From NCBI GenBank assembly GCA_015068495.1, contig SVKL01000001.1:62001-126000 (forward strand): a DNA stretch of 64,000 nucleotides. Reading direction: 5' to 3'. The notes under the pieces are model-generated. The model was not told the DNA's origin and ran no database searches. It worked only from the letters and a program-made list of their open reading frames with translations. The stretch's first letter is position 1, and every line of letters begins with the position of its first letter. A program made the translations under genes and the position numbers. The DNA comes from Oscillospiraceae bacterium (GTDB lineage Bacteria; Bacillota; Clostridia; Oscillospirales; Oscillospiraceae). This document shows, piece after piece, positions 41,757-50,733 of the stretch.

Positions 41757-42350
41757 GTGGAGATTCTGTATTCCGATGAAAATTTGGCGGTGTGCATCAA
41801 GCCGGTGGGCTTGGATGCGGAGCATCAGGTGCCGGCGCAGCTGCAGCAGCAGTTGGGCGGCGAAATCTATACCCTGCACCGCTTGGATAAAAATGTTGGC
41901 GGCGTGATGGTCTACGCCCGCAATAAGCAGACGGCTGCCGCCCTGTCCAAGGCCATTGCCCAAGGGGAAATGGTGAAGGAGTATGTGGCGCTGGTCCACG
42001 GCGCACCCCCACCCGAGGGGGATTGGGAGGACCTGTTGTTCAAAGACAGCCGGCGGAATAAGGTCTTCGTGGTAAACCGGCAGCGCGCCGGCGTAAAGGC
42101 TGCCCGCCTGTATTACCGCTGCCTGCGCACCGGGGAGCAGTCGCTGGTGCGTATCCGCCTGTACACCGGCAGAAGCCACCAAATCCGCGTCCAGTTTTCC
42201 AGCCGGGGCTATCCGCTGGTGGGAGACCATAAGTACGGCAGCCGGGACACTGCCAAAGAACCGATGCTGTTTTCCTGCTGTATCACCTTCCCTTACGGAG
42301 GGCAGCTGCGGCAATTTGAAGCGATACCGGAATGGGGGAAGGAACTGTGA
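41757..42350 (+). CDS. RluA-family pseudouridine synthase
   Basis: 197 residues from GTG at 41757, 6 nt after GAGGTGA; a GTG at 41748 overlaps that site. Catalytic motif HRLDKNVGGVMVYA (Asp in HRLD), later YTGRSHQIRVQFS and GYPLVGDHKYG, as in RluA/RluD enzymes. There is no N-terminal S4 domain and the protein is short for the family, so it is probably a small RluA/TruC-like enzyme acting on rRNA or tRNA. It overlaps the following EamA gene by 4 bp. Confidence 0.87.
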   Translation: MEILYSDENLAVCIKPVGLDAEHQVPAQLQQQLGGEIYTLHRLDKNVGGVMVYARNKQTAAALSKAIAQGEMVKEYVALVHGAPPPEGDWEDLLFKDSRRNKVFVVNRQRAGVKAARLYYRCLRTGEQSLVRIRLYTGRSHQIRVQFSSRGYPLVGDHKYGSRDTAKEPMLFSCCITFPYGGQLRQFEAIPEWGKEL

Positions 42351-43216
42351 AAAAAGCAACAGTCAGTATGCTCATAGCGATGACGGTTTTCGGCACTGTG
42401 GGTATTTTTGTGCGGGGGATTCCGCTGCCCTCGGCAACCATCGCCTTTGCCCGGGGTGTGCTGGGCGTGGCGGTGCTGTTGTGTGTTATGGCGCTGACAG
42501 GGAAGCGGCTGGACAAGGGGAGCATCCGACAGAACCTGCCCCTTTTGCTGCTGTCCGGCGCAGCCATCGGCGGCAACTGGATCTTGCTGTTTGAAGCCTA
42601 CCGGCATACCACCGTGGCGGTGGCTACCGTGTGCTACTACTTAGCGCCGATGTTTTTGATTTTGGCGTCGCCCCTGCTGGGGGAACGGCTCACCGGCAAA
42701 AAGCTGGGGTTATCTGCTTTGGCGCTGGTGGGTATGGTGTTCGTTTCCGGCGTGCTGCAGGGGGGCGAGTTTAACCTGAAGGGGATTGCCCTCGGCGTTG
42801 GCGCGGCAGTGCTGTACGGGTCTGTAATGTTTATGAATAAGAAGCTGGGCGCCATTTCCGCCTATGACAAAACCGTGGTGCAGCTCTCTGCGGCGGCAGT
42901 GGTGATTTTGCCGTACTGCCTGCTGACCCGGGGCTTTGCCTTGGAGCAGATGACCCCTGTTAGCTACCTGCTGCTGGCGGTGGTGGGCATTGTCCATACA
43001 GGGCTTGCTTACTGGCTGTATTTTGGCGCATTGGGGCGACTTTCTTCCCAAAGCGCAGCGATTCTCAGCTATCTGGATCCGGTGGTGGCAATCCTGCTGT
43101 CGGCGGTAGTGCTGAGAGAAACAATGGGCTGGCAGGAGGCTGTAGGCGCGGCGCTGATTTTGGGAAGCGCCTTGTGTAGCGAATTGAGTGGGAAAAAAGT
43201 TGCGAAAAAGGGTTGA
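42347..43216 (+). CDS. EamA/DMT-family transporter
   Basis: 289 residues from a GTG overlapping the upstream stop (GTGA). Ten hydrophobic segments in two EamA halves; typical parts are MLIAMTVFGTVGIFVRG, SLLGERLTGKKL-like loop and LSSQSAAILSYLDPVVAILLSAVVLRE. It probably exports amino acids or other metabolites. Coupled to the pseudouridine synthase gene by overlap. Confidence 0.87.
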   Translation: MKKATVSMLIAMTVFGTVGIFVRGIPLPSATIAFARGVLGVAVLLCVMALTGKRLDKGSIRQNLPLLLLSGAAIGGNWILLFEAYRHTTVAVATVCYYLAPMFLILASPLLGERLTGKKLGLSALALVGMVFVSGVLQGGEFNLKGIALGVGAAVLYGSVMFMNKKLGAISAYDKTVVQLSAAAVVILPYCLLTRGFALEQMTPVSYLLLAVVGIVHTGLAYWLYFGALGRLSSQSAAILSYLDPVVAILLSAVVLRETMGWQEAVGAALILGSALCSELSGKKVAKKG

Positions 43217-43241
43217 CAATCCAATAACCGTGGGTTATAAT
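43213..43241 (+). promoter_or_regulatory. Promoter of tRNA-Thr
   Basis: TTGACA, 17 bp, TATAAT, 20 bp before the tRNA; the -35 overlaps the end of the EamA gene. Confidence 0.85.
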
Positions 43242-43261
43242 AGCAAAGCTGTCAAGAAAAT

Positions 43262-43337
<76 letters not shown>

Positions 43338-43371
43338 AAAATCCCGTTCACGTAAGTGGACGGGATTTTTA
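43338..43371 (+). terminator. Terminator of tRNA-Thr
   Basis: ATCCCGTTCAC / GTGGACGGGAT stem with GTAA loop, A run before, T run after. Confidence 0.88.
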
Positions 43372-43375
43372 CTTT

Positions 43376-43465
43376 TTCACTATTCACTTTTCACTCTTCA
43401 CTAAATTCACATTCGGGATTTTTGGAAAGTAAGAAGTAATAGTGAATAGTGAAGAAGTATTGCGG
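43376..43465. repeat. Inverted repeat, TTCACTATTCACT family
   Basis: Left arm TTCACTATTCACTTTTCACT and right arm AAGTAATAGTGAATAGTGAA face each other around an AT-rich centre; same family as 35859-35941. Confidence 0.5.
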
Positions 43466-43509
43466 CTTCGGCGCTTTTATGCTACAATACACCAAAGGTC
43501 GGTGATAAT

Positions 43510-44169
43510 ATGTCCAAAATCAAGTTGTTGCTTTCCGGAAATACCAATTTGCAATACTACTTAGATGCAGTGAGAGAAGCAGGCGCCGAGCCGTTTGCAA
43601 AATATCTGCCCGAAATTGACACCGGGTATGACGGCTTAATCCTTTGCGGCGGGAACGATATTGACCCTTCCTACTACAACGAAGCGCCTAACGGCGCAAC
43701 CAATATTGACAAGGCAAGAGATGAAGTGGAATTTTCCTTGCTCAAAGCATATATCGATACCGGTAAACCGGTATTGGGCATTTGCCGCGGTTGCCAACTC
43801 ATCAATGTCTTTTTTGGCGGTACGTTGTTTCAAGACCTGCCGGATGCGCATTTACACACCAATAAAACCGATTTTTACATAGCCCACCCTGTTTCGGCAA
43901 ACCAAACGAGTGTGTTGAGCAAGCTTTACGGAACGACTTTTTCCGTTAACAGTTGTCACCATCAGGCTGTGGATAAATTGGGCGAAGGCCTTTGCGCCAC
44001 CGCGTATTGGGATGGCAGATATATTGAAGCGTATGAGCACCGTTTTTTGCCCATTCTGGCGGTACAATGGCATCCCGAGAGGATGTGTGCAGGGGAGAAA
44101 CGCGCGGACACCGTGGATGGAATTGAAATTTTCAAGCATTTTGTAGCAATGTGCAAGGATAACAAGTGA
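43510..44169 (+). CDS. Class I glutamine amidotransferase-like hydrolase (PuuD/C26 type)
   Basis: 219 residues. Nucleophile in GICRGCQLINV, His-Glu in VQWHPE, and the C26-family segment LILCGGNDIDPSYY. The family hydrolyses gamma-glutamyl amides such as gamma-glutamyl-GABA. The upstream 40 bp are almost identical to those of the next gene, which points to co-regulation or recent promoter duplication. Confidence 0.85.
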   Translation: MSKIKLLLSGNTNLQYYLDAVREAGAEPFAKYLPEIDTGYDGLILCGGNDIDPSYYNEAPNGATNIDKARDEVEFSLLKAYIDTGKPVLGICRGCQLINVFFGGTLFQDLPDAHLHTNKTDFYIAHPVSANQTSVLSKLYGTTFSVNSCHHQAVDKLGEGLCATAYWDGRYIEAYEHRFLPILAVQWHPERMCAGEKRADTVDGIEIFKHFVAMCKDNK

Positions 44170-44277
44170 TTTTGCACTATGCCAAGCGCATGTTTTTGGG
44201 GAAGTAAGAAGTAATAGTGAAGAGGGATTGCCCCTCCGCCGCTTTTATACTACAATACACCAAAGGTCGGTGATGAT

Positions 44278-44982
44278 ATGATCAATTATGCACACAGAGG
44301 AGCCAGTGAGTATGCTCCGGAAAATACGCTTTCCTCTTTTTATCTGGGTTTGTTGCAAGGTGCAAATGGCATTGAAACAGATGTCCAGAAAACCAAGGAC
44401 GGTGTGTTGGTGCTGTTCCACGATGAAACCCTTGACAGAGTTTCAAATAAGCAAGGAAATCTTTGCGATTACACGTGGGATGAACTTAAGGATGTCAAGA
44501 TCTACGGCAATTGCACCACGGGATTTTATGATAGAATTGTTACCCTAAAAGAGTTTTTGGAAAAGTTCTCCCAATACGACATCAATTTTGCTGTTGAATT
44601 AAAAGGTGCGGATGTTGAAAAAGAAACACTTGAAATGGTGAAGGCTTTTGGATTGATGAATAAAACGACCTTTACCAGTTTCCGTTTTCCGTACATTGCA
44701 AGAATTAAGGAACTTGACAAAACCGCCCGAATTGGTTGGCTTGTTTCTTCTGTAAATAATGAGGTAATTGACCAATTATTGCAAGTTGGCGGAGAGGAAA
44801 TTGCGCCCAAAGCCGAGTTGCTTTCAGATGAACTTATGAAAAAGTGCAGAAACGCGGGTCTCGGCGTTAGAGCGTGGGGTGTTTCCAATGTGACGCTTAT
44901 GAAGAAGATGTGTGCACTTGGTGTGGACGGTATGACGGTAAATTTCCCCGATAGGTTGCACGAATATCTGCACACACAGTAA
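44278..44982 (+). CDS. Glycerophosphodiester phosphodiesterase (GDPD family)
   Basis: 234 residues. Family motifs HRGASEYAPENTLSSF, GIETDVQKTKDG and LFHDETLDR give the catalytic His and metal ligands; FAVELKG and GVRAWGVSN complete the barrel. It hydrolyses glycerophosphodiesters to glycerol-3-phosphate. No signal peptide, so cytosolic. Followed by a strong terminator. Confidence 0.9.
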   Translation: MINYAHRGASEYAPENTLSSFYLGLLQGANGIETDVQKTKDGVLVLFHDETLDRVSNKQGNLCDYTWDELKDVKIYGNCTTGFYDRIVTLKEFLEKFSQYDINFAVELKGADVEKETLEMVKAFGLMNKTTFTSFRFPYIARIKELDKTARIGWLVSSVNNEVIDQLLQVGGEEIAPKAELLSDELMKKCRNAGLGVRAWGVSNVTLMKKMCALGVDGMTVNFPDRLHEYLHTQ

Positions 44983-45011
44983 AGTCGATAATGTTTTTAC
45001 ACGTCGGTTTC

Positions 45012-45049
45012 AAAGCCCCCGCTCTCATATGAGAGCGGGGGCTTTTTTA
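45012..45049. terminator. Bidirectional terminator
   Basis: GCCCCCGCTCTC / GAGAGCGGGGGC, 12-bp perfect stem, between convergent GDPD and LysR genes. Confidence 0.9.
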
Positions 45050-45055
45050 TTATTG

Positions 45056-45943
45056 TTAGAGTTCTCGTCCCTCACCGGGAAAGTGCTTTTTAACAAACTG
45101 AATCAGATGGTGCATATTGCTGGACAGGTGTTCTCCCTGCTTCCAAACAAGGCTGACCTGCGTACGCATAGGCGGGTCGAGGGGAATGCCCACAAGACCG
45201 GGTGTGGATTCAAGCAAAAACTGAAAAAGAAAGCCTACGGCAAGTCCGCTGGCAGCCATATTCTGCATGGTGGTTACCTGCGCAGTGCTCAGCAGTATGT
45301 TAGGCGCATAACCGCTTTGCTTAAATCTTTCTAAGATTCGCTCGGTTTGGAAAAAGCTGTTTTTGAATAAGACCAGCGGCGCGTCTTTCAATTCTTCAAT
45401 CGTCAGAGCTTCTTTTTGGGCTAAATTGTGATTTTTACTTACGCAGCAAACGTTATCAAGCGCAATCAGCGGCTGGGATTTCAGGTGCGCATCGATCGGC
45501 CCCTCGTGGGGGAGAAATGCCATATTGATTCTATGGTCCTCCAGCATTTGAATAAGGCCGGTGCGGTCGTCTTCAATGATATTGATTTTGAAATGGGGAT
45601 TATTTTGAAAGAAATCGCCGTACAAAATAGGGAGGATGAACGAGCCAAGCATCGGCGGAATACCAAGATTTAAGACCTTGTTATCGCTCAGCTCCTTCAT
45701 GGTTTTGAGTGTGCGGTCGGTGTTTAACAGCAAATCGTTGGCAAGCTCCAAAAGCACAGCGCCTTCCTTGGTGAGCACCAGCCGTTTGTTTTGGCGGGTA
45801 AAAAGCATTGTGCCAAACTCGTTTTCCAGTTTGCTGATGGCGTTGGAAACCGATGGCTGGGAGATGTTCAGACTTTCCGATGCCCGGCTTACGCTGTTAT
45901 ACTTGCACACGGCTTGGAAATAACGAAGTTGGTCCAGTGTCAT
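45056..45943 (-). CDS. LysR-family regulator of the tartrate/malate dehydrogenase unit
   Basis: 295 residues. N-terminal winged helix (DQLRYFQAVCKYNSVSRAS, then LNISQPSVSNAISKLENEFG) and a periplasmic-binding-like sensor domain (LPILYGDFF, GLIQMLEDHRINMAFL). Divergent from the dehydrogenase gene with a shared 118-bp region holding an inverted repeat, so it probably regulates that gene in response to a hydroxy acid. Confidence 0.9.
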   Translation of the reverse strand: MTLDQLRYFQAVCKYNSVSRASESLNISQPSVSNAISKLENEFGTMLFTRQNKRLVLTKEGAVLLELANDLLLNTDRTLKTMKELSDNKVLNLGIPPMLGSFILPILYGDFFQNNPHFKINIIEDDRTGLIQMLEDHRINMAFLPHEGPIDAHLKSQPLIALDNVCCVSKNHNLAQKEALTIEELKDAPLVLFKNSFFQTERILERFKQSGYAPNILLSTAQVTTMQNMAASGLAVGFLFQFLLESTPGLVGIPLDPPMRTQVSLVWKQGEHLSSNMHHLIQFVKKHFPGEGREL

Positions 45944-45956
45944 AGGTTACTCCTTT

Positions 45957-46022
45957 TATAGATAAAAACTATAAAATAGAAAGATAAAAATATTTTACAA
46001 ATACATTATAGTTTGCTACACT
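45957..46022 (+). promoter_or_regulatory. LysR operator and promoter of the dehydrogenase gene
   Basis: Inverted repeat TTATAG-7-CTATAA, a T-N11-A LysR-box, lies upstream of a promoter TTTACA (45994), 17 bp, TACACT (46017). Confidence 0.6.
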
Positions 46023-46061
46023 GATATTATCAAGTATAAATTTGAACAAGGAGCGACAAAG

Positions 46062-47132
46062 ATGCAAACATATAAAATAGCAGTTATCGCCGGTGACGGC
46101 ATCGGCCCTGAGGTAATTGCCGAGGGCGTAAAGGTCTTAAAAAAGGTAGCCCAGCTGGACGGCAGTTTTGCATTTGAATTTACCGAATTCCCATGGGGCT
46201 GTGAGTACTATCTTGAAAACGGCGAGATGATGCCGAAAAACGGAATGGAAATTCTCTCAAAATTCGATGCCATTTTCTTAGGCGCTGTTGGCGCGCCGGG
46301 AGTGCCCGACCATATTTCCCTGTGGGATCTGCTGCTTACAATCCGCAAGGGCTTTGACCAGTATGTGAATTTGCGTCCTGTAAAGCTGCTGAAAGGCGCA
46401 CCGTGTCCTCTCAAGAATGTGAGCGAGTCGGACGTGGATATGGTGTTTGTCCGGGAAAACAGCGAGGGCGAATATGCAGGAAGCGGCAGCTGGCTGTTCA
46501 AGAATAAGCCCAACGAAGTGGTAATTCAGGACGGCGTTTTTTCAAGAGTCGGCTGCGAGCGGATTATCCGCTATGCCTATGAGCTGGCAAAAAAGGAGCA
46601 CAAAACCCTTACCAGCATCAGCAAGGGCAATGCGCTGAACTATTCTATGGTTTTCTGGGATCAGATTTTTGCGGAAGTGGGCAAGGAGTATCCCGAGGTG
46701 AAAACCTACTCCTATTTGGTGGATGCAGCAAGTATGTTTATGATCAAAGACCCCAAGCGGTTTGAAATCGTGGTTACTTCTAACCTTTTCGGCGACATTC
46801 TCACAGACCTTGGCGCAGCCATCGCAGGCGGTATGGGCTTGGCGGCAGGGGCAAACATCAACCCGGAAAGAAAGTTCCCGTCTATGTTTGAGCCCATCCA
46901 CGGCTCTGCGCCGGACATTGCAGGGCAGGGGAAAGCCAATCCCTTGGCAACGGTGTGGTCTGCAAGCCAGCTGCTGGACTTCTTTGGCCATACCGATTGG
47001 GGTAAAAAGCTGATTGATTGCATTGAAGAAGTGCTTTGCGAAAGAAAGGTGCTGACGGCTGACCTTGGCGGCACCAATTCCACCCGTGAGGTTGGCGACG
47101 AGATTATCAGAAAAATGGAAAGCAGACGGTGA
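46062..47132 (+). CDS. Tartrate/D-malate dehydrogenase (isocitrate/isopropylmalate family)
   Basis: 356 residues. Family motifs: GDGIGPEVIAEG, the NLRPVKLL segment, VFVRENSEGEYAG, and EPIHGSAPDIAGQGKANPLA binding NAD. The sequence is closest in pattern to tartrate dehydrogenase/D-malate decarboxylating dehydrogenase (DmlA/YeaU) rather than to LeuB. It oxidatively decarboxylates D-malate or tartrate. Divergent LysR and a neighbouring L-tartrate dehydratase-like pair support a hydroxy-dicarboxylate role. Confidence 0.8.
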   Translation: MQTYKIAVIAGDGIGPEVIAEGVKVLKKVAQLDGSFAFEFTEFPWGCEYYLENGEMMPKNGMEILSKFDAIFLGAVGAPGVPDHISLWDLLLTIRKGFDQYVNLRPVKLLKGAPCPLKNVSESDVDMVFVRENSEGEYAGSGSWLFKNKPNEVVIQDGVFSRVGCERIIRYAYELAKKEHKTLTSISKGNALNYSMVFWDQIFAEVGKEYPEVKTYSYLVDAASMFMIKDPKRFEIVVTSNLFGDILTDLGAAIAGGMGLAAGANINPERKFPSMFEPIHGSAPDIAGQGKANPLATVWSASQLLDFFGHTDWGKKLIDCIEEVLCERKVLTADLGGTNSTREVGDEIIRKMESRR

Positions 47133-47136
47133 AAAT

Positions 47137-47886
47137 ATGTTTGAAAGAAGGACAGTTAAAAACCCGTGGGAAGGTAAACTGCAGCCCTTCAGAATCATTG
47201 GAAATGTGTACTTTGTCGGCACATTTCAATCGTCCTGCCATTTGATTGATACAGGCGAGGGGCTTATCTTAATTGACCCCGGATATTCCAATGCCTTGTA
47301 TCTGGTGATTCGTTCCATATATGAGTTGGGCTTCAACCCGAAGGACATTAAGTATATCATCAATACCCATTGGCATTGGGATCACGCGGAAGCCACGGCG
47401 GCAATGGTGGATTTGTCCGGTGCAAAGACGTTGATTGGCCGGGAGGATGCAGAAAACGCAAAGCGGTATTTTACCCCGGATATTTTGATTAAGGATGGGG
47501 ATACCCTGACCCTTGGCAACACAACCGTTTCCTTTATGGAAACCCCCGGTCACACCAAGGGAACGGTTTCCTTTTTCTTCAACACAGAGGATAGTGGAAA
47601 AATCTATCGTGTGGGTATGTTTGGTGGTGCAGGCGCAAATACCTTAGCGCAAGGCAACTTTGACTACGATGGCTGCAGAGAGGACTACCGCAACTCTGTA
47701 CACAGACTGCAGAAAGAAGAAGTGGATGTGTTTATCGGCAACCACGTTTGGAACAACGATACTGCCGTGAAGGGCGAATTGCTCTTGAAAACAGGGGAGA
47801 ACAAGTTTATTGACAAAAACCTTTGGCACACATTTCTGACCTTTTGCGAGAAACGCTTGGACGAAGTGATTGCAAAAGACGCATAA
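47137..47886 (+). CDS. MBL-fold metallohydrolase
   Basis: 249 residues from ATG 4 bp after the dehydrogenase stop, with GGTGA as a weak ribosome site. Zinc-binding motif NTHWHWDHAEAT, ETPGHTKGTVSFFF and VFIGNHVWNND. The pattern after the second His resembles class B3-like hydrolases, but there is no signal peptide, so an antibiotic role is unlikely. Co-transcribed with the dehydrogenase; the substrate might be a lactone or thioester of the pathway (inference). Confidence 0.8.
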   Translation: MFERRTVKNPWEGKLQPFRIIGNVYFVGTFQSSCHLIDTGEGLILIDPGYSNALYLVIRSIYELGFNPKDIKYIINTHWHWDHAEATAAMVDLSGAKTLIGREDAENAKRYFTPDILIKDGDTLTLGNTTVSFMETPGHTKGTVSFFFNTEDSGKIYRVGMFGGAGANTLAQGNFDYDGCREDYRNSVHRLQKEEVDVFIGNHVWNNDTAVKGELLLKTGENKFIDKNLWHTFLTFCEKRLDEVIAKDA

Positions 47887-47948
47887 AAAGTTCGTTTTGA
47901 AAGCCAGCAAAGGTGATACCCTATATGCCTGCGCCAACGGATTGCATA

Positions 47949-47977
47949 TTGCAATGGGTCTGCTGTGGTGATATAAT
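47949..47977 (+). promoter_or_regulatory. Promoter of the PH-domain membrane protein gene
   Basis: TTGCAA, 17 bp, TATAAT. Confidence 0.75.
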
Positions 47978-48014
47978 AAATCTGTTAAGATTTATGAAAA
48001 GGAGAGCCTGTTTT

Positions 48015-48611
48015 ATGGTAGACGAACTGAAAAGTATGGTTGGCGGAGATGAAGAAATCCTGTACGAGGGCCGCCCCAACAAAAAGTGCTTTATTTTTGA
48101 AAGTATTCTGAATCCGCTGCTGCCCGTAGCTGTTATCTGGGCGATTCTTGATTCTACCTTCCTAAAGGTCGGCATCGAAAGCGGGAATACGATTATGCTT
48201 CCCTTTATGCTGCTGCATATGATGCCGGTTTGGATCTATTTGGCAGGCGTTATTTTTTCTTTCAAAAAATATAAAAACACTTATTATATTGTGACAGACC
48301 ATGGGATATATATCTCTCACGGCATCTTTACAGTGAACTGTGATGTAAAAACCTTTGCCGAGCTCTCCCGCGTCAACCTGCACAGAGGCCTGCTTGACCA
48401 GATGTTTGGGGTCGGCGATGTGCTGATTACGACCAATCAGTTCACCCGTAAGAATACGCCGGCAGTGTTGGGAATCAACAGCATTTCCAACTATAAAGAG
48501 GTATATAAGCTGATTCAAAAATTGCAGAAGGATATTTATTCGGATATTATGTACCCCAATGATTTAAGGCCCAAGGAAAACTACGGCTACAGAACAAAAT
48601 ATAAAGGCTGA
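48015..48611 (+). CDS. Bacterial PH-domain membrane protein
   Basis: 198 residues from the ATG after AAAAGGAGAG. Two close hydrophobic segments (about 25-45 and 55-75) precede a bPH2-type domain (YKNTYYIVTDHGIYISHGIF, FAELSRVNLHRGLLDQMFGVGDVLITT), the YdbS-like layout. Function of such small membrane PH proteins is unknown. Monocistronic. Confidence 0.8.
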   Translation: MVDELKSMVGGDEEILYEGRPNKKCFIFESILNPLLPVAVIWAILDSTFLKVGIESGNTIMLPFMLLHMMPVWIYLAGVIFSFKKYKNTYYIVTDHGIYISHGIFTVNCDVKTFAELSRVNLHRGLLDQMFGVGDVLITTNQFTRKNTPAVLGINSISNYKEVYKLIQKLQKDIYSDIMYPNDLRPKENYGYRTKYKG

Positions 48612-48698
48612 GGGCATTGGGAAAAGAAACAAAAAACAGCCTTGGCAATTGTTGCATTTCATCCTATATATTAGCATCCGACAAATGAAAAAAATTCT

Positions 48699-48727
48699 TT
48701 ACGAATGAAAAAAATTGATGTATAATA
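48699..48727 (+). promoter_or_regulatory. Promoter of nagB
   Basis: TTTACG, 17 bp, TATAAT. The AT-rich stretch 48612-48698 holds nothing else recognised. Confidence 0.75.
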
Positions 48728-48791
48728 GCTGCTGGAAAAGTGATTTGCTAAGCAAGGCACTTTATCTAAATCATTATGGAGAGTGATAAAA

Positions 48792-49577
48792 GTGAAACTG
48801 ATTATTAAGGAAAACTATGACGAAATGAGTGCATGGGCTGCGCAGCATATTGCAAATGCAATCAACAATCATAAGGAAAACCGCCCCTTCGTTCTAGGTT
48901 TGCCTACCGGTTCTTCACCTCTTGGCGTTTATCGCAAACTGATTGAGATGAATAAAGCAGGCAAGGTTACATTTAAGAATGTGGTAACCTTTAATATGGA
49001 TGAATATGTGGGCTTGCCCAGAGAGCACGACCAGAGCTATTGGTATTTTATGCACGATAATTTCTTCAATCATATCGATATTCCTGCAGAAAATATCAAC
49101 ATTTTGGACGGTATGGCTGCAGATTTGGAGGCAGAGTGCCAGCGTTATGAAGATAAAATCGCTTCCTACGGCGGTATCGACCTGTTCTTGGGCGGCAGCG
49201 GTGTTGACGGTCACATTGCCTTCAATGAGCCCTTTACCTCTCTGTCTTCCCGTACAGGCGTGCGTGCCCTGACGGAGGATACGCTGATTGTAAACTCCCG
49301 TTTCTTTGATAACGACCCCAACAAGGTGCCTAAGACTGCACTGTCTGTAGGCGTTGGTACGGTTTGCGATTCCAAGCAGGTTTTGCTGGTTATCAACGGC
49401 CATAATAAGGCTCGCGCACTGCGTCACTGTGTGGAAGGCGGCGTGGACCACGCTTGGACCATCAGCGCTTTGCAGATGCATCCGGACGGAATCGTTGCTT
49501 GCGACGAGGCAGCCTGTGGCGAACTGAAGGTTGACACCTACAAGTACTTCAAGGAAATCTACAAAGACGAAGTGTAA
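48792..49577 (+). CDS. nagB: Glucosamine-6-phosphate deaminase
   Basis: 261 residues from GTG at 48792 (MKLIIKENYDEMS), matching the family start; a GTG 9 bp earlier overlaps the ribosome site. Motifs LGLPTGSSPLGVY, FNMDEYVGL and GGSGVDGHIAFNEP are the sugar-phosphate loop and active-site Asp/His. It converts GlcN-6-P to fructose-6-P and ammonia. nagA is not adjacent. Confidence 0.94.
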   Translation: MKLIIKENYDEMSAWAAQHIANAINNHKENRPFVLGLPTGSSPLGVYRKLIEMNKAGKVTFKNVVTFNMDEYVGLPREHDQSYWYFMHDNFFNHIDIPAENINILDGMAADLEAECQRYEDKIASYGGIDLFLGGSGVDGHIAFNEPFTSLSSRTGVRALTEDTLIVNSRFFDNDPNKVPKTALSVGVGTVCDSKQVLLVINGHNKARALRHCVEGGVDHAWTISALQMHPDGIVACDEAACGELKVDTYKYFKEIYKDEV

Positions 49578-49591
49578 GCAAAAAAAGCAAT

Positions 49592-49623
49592 AAAAAGCTC
49601 CCGAGTAATCGGGAGCTTTTTTG
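49592..49623. terminator. Bidirectional terminator
   Basis: AAAAGCTCCCGA / TCGGGAGCTTTT with GTAA loop, between convergent nagB and the opine-dehydrogenase-like gene. Confidence 0.9.
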
Positions 49624-49631
49624 TTTGTAAT

Positions 49632-50717
49632 TTAGCCGTTAATGTAGTGCAGGAGTTCCTGCTTGGTCATATTGGCAATGCCCAAAGCCTCGGCGGTTCT
49701 GCCTTCAGTCATTTGGTCGTCCAAAATCGTTCTGCCCAGAGTAATGATTGCATCGATGCAGGGGGTGGGAACGCCTACGATCTTAGCTAGCGCACGGATA
49801 GGCTCCAGAGAATAGGGGATATCCTCCAGCAGATACCGTGTGGACAGGGTGTTGGAGGTCATAATGCCCTCGTAGCCGGGATTTTGCTTGCAAATCTGAT
49901 ACAGGGGCGTGCCGGGCTCGGCACATTCGTACATAGCGATATACTCCTGACAGATGTTGCGCTGCTCGTAACCGAACTCCTTGGCAATGGCGATACGCTC
50001 CTTGTCCATTGCGCAAATGTACTTGCCCACAGAGGGGGTAATGCCCTCGTGATAGTATTCAAAGGGCACGAAAGGATCTGCCTCGATACGGCTGGTATTC
50101 AGCAGCATAGGCGCAGGGTGCATCATAGCGTTCAGATTGTCCAAGCTGACCGCTACTACATTGGAAACCAGCTTAAACCAAGGCAGCTGAGGACAAATGG
50201 CGGCTTCCAGCTTTGCGTTATCGGAAGCGGGAAGGGCAGCCATAGGCACCTCGCTCTTAAGACCGAAGATATATACATTGCCGTTGCTTTGAATACGGGT
50301 GGAGTACAGCAGGGTGCAGGCAGCGCCCACAACCACCTTTGCCTTGCAGTTCATTTCTTCCATTGTTCTGCGGAACTCAATGGCGCCGCAGGAAGCTTCC
50401 GGATGCAGCAGGATAACCTGACCGTCCTTTAAGTGGGGAATCATTTTCTGCGCAATGCTTTTTTGGTAGATAGACGGCAGCACCACCATCAGAATATCTG
50501 CCCCGTCAATGGCCTTGCCCATATCCGTTGTGGCAAATTCCAGAGGGCCGTAGCCTTCTACGGCGTGGCTGATTTTAATGCCGCCCAAGGCGTTGAGCTC
50601 GTCAACCGTTTTTTGCACAACGTCAAACAAGCGTACCTTCTGACCCATAGAGCCCAAATGGCCTGCAATGGCCTGTCCGCCGTTGCCGCCGCCGATAATT
50701 GCCCATACTTTTTCCAT
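49632..50717 (-). CDS. NAD/NADP octopine/nopaline dehydrogenase-family protein
   Basis: 361 residues. N-terminal Rossmann motif IIGGGNGGQAIAGHLG and the C-terminal octopine-dehydrogenase domain (VVAVSLDNLNAMMHPAPMLLN with the catalytic His region). The family reduces imines formed from an amino acid and a 2-oxo acid, or oxidises opines. It lies 16 bp downstream of an enolase-superfamily gene, so the two probably act in one pathway. Substrate unknown. Confidence 0.85.
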   Translation of the reverse strand: MEKVWAIIGGGNGGQAIAGHLGSMGQKVRLFDVVQKTVDELNALGGIKISHAVEGYGPLEFATTDMGKAIDGADILMVVLPSIYQKSIAQKMIPHLKDGQVILLHPEASCGAIEFRRTMEEMNCKAKVVVGAACTLLYSTRIQSNGNVYIFGLKSEVPMAALPASDNAKLEAAICPQLPWFKLVSNVVAVSLDNLNAMMHPAPMLLNTSRIEADPFVPFEYYHEGITPSVGKYICAMDKERIAIAKEFGYEQRNICQEYIAMYECAEPGTPLYQICKQNPGYEGIMTSNTLSTRYLLEDIPYSLEPIRALAKIVGVPTPCIDAIITLGRTILDDQMTEGRTAEALGIANMTKQELLHYING

Positions 50718-50733
50718 AAATTCTCTCCTCCTG

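Noticed and set aside
47137-47886. Beta-lactamase resistance gene
   Set aside because: The MBL motifs are present, but there is no signal peptide and the gene is coupled to a metabolic dehydrogenase.
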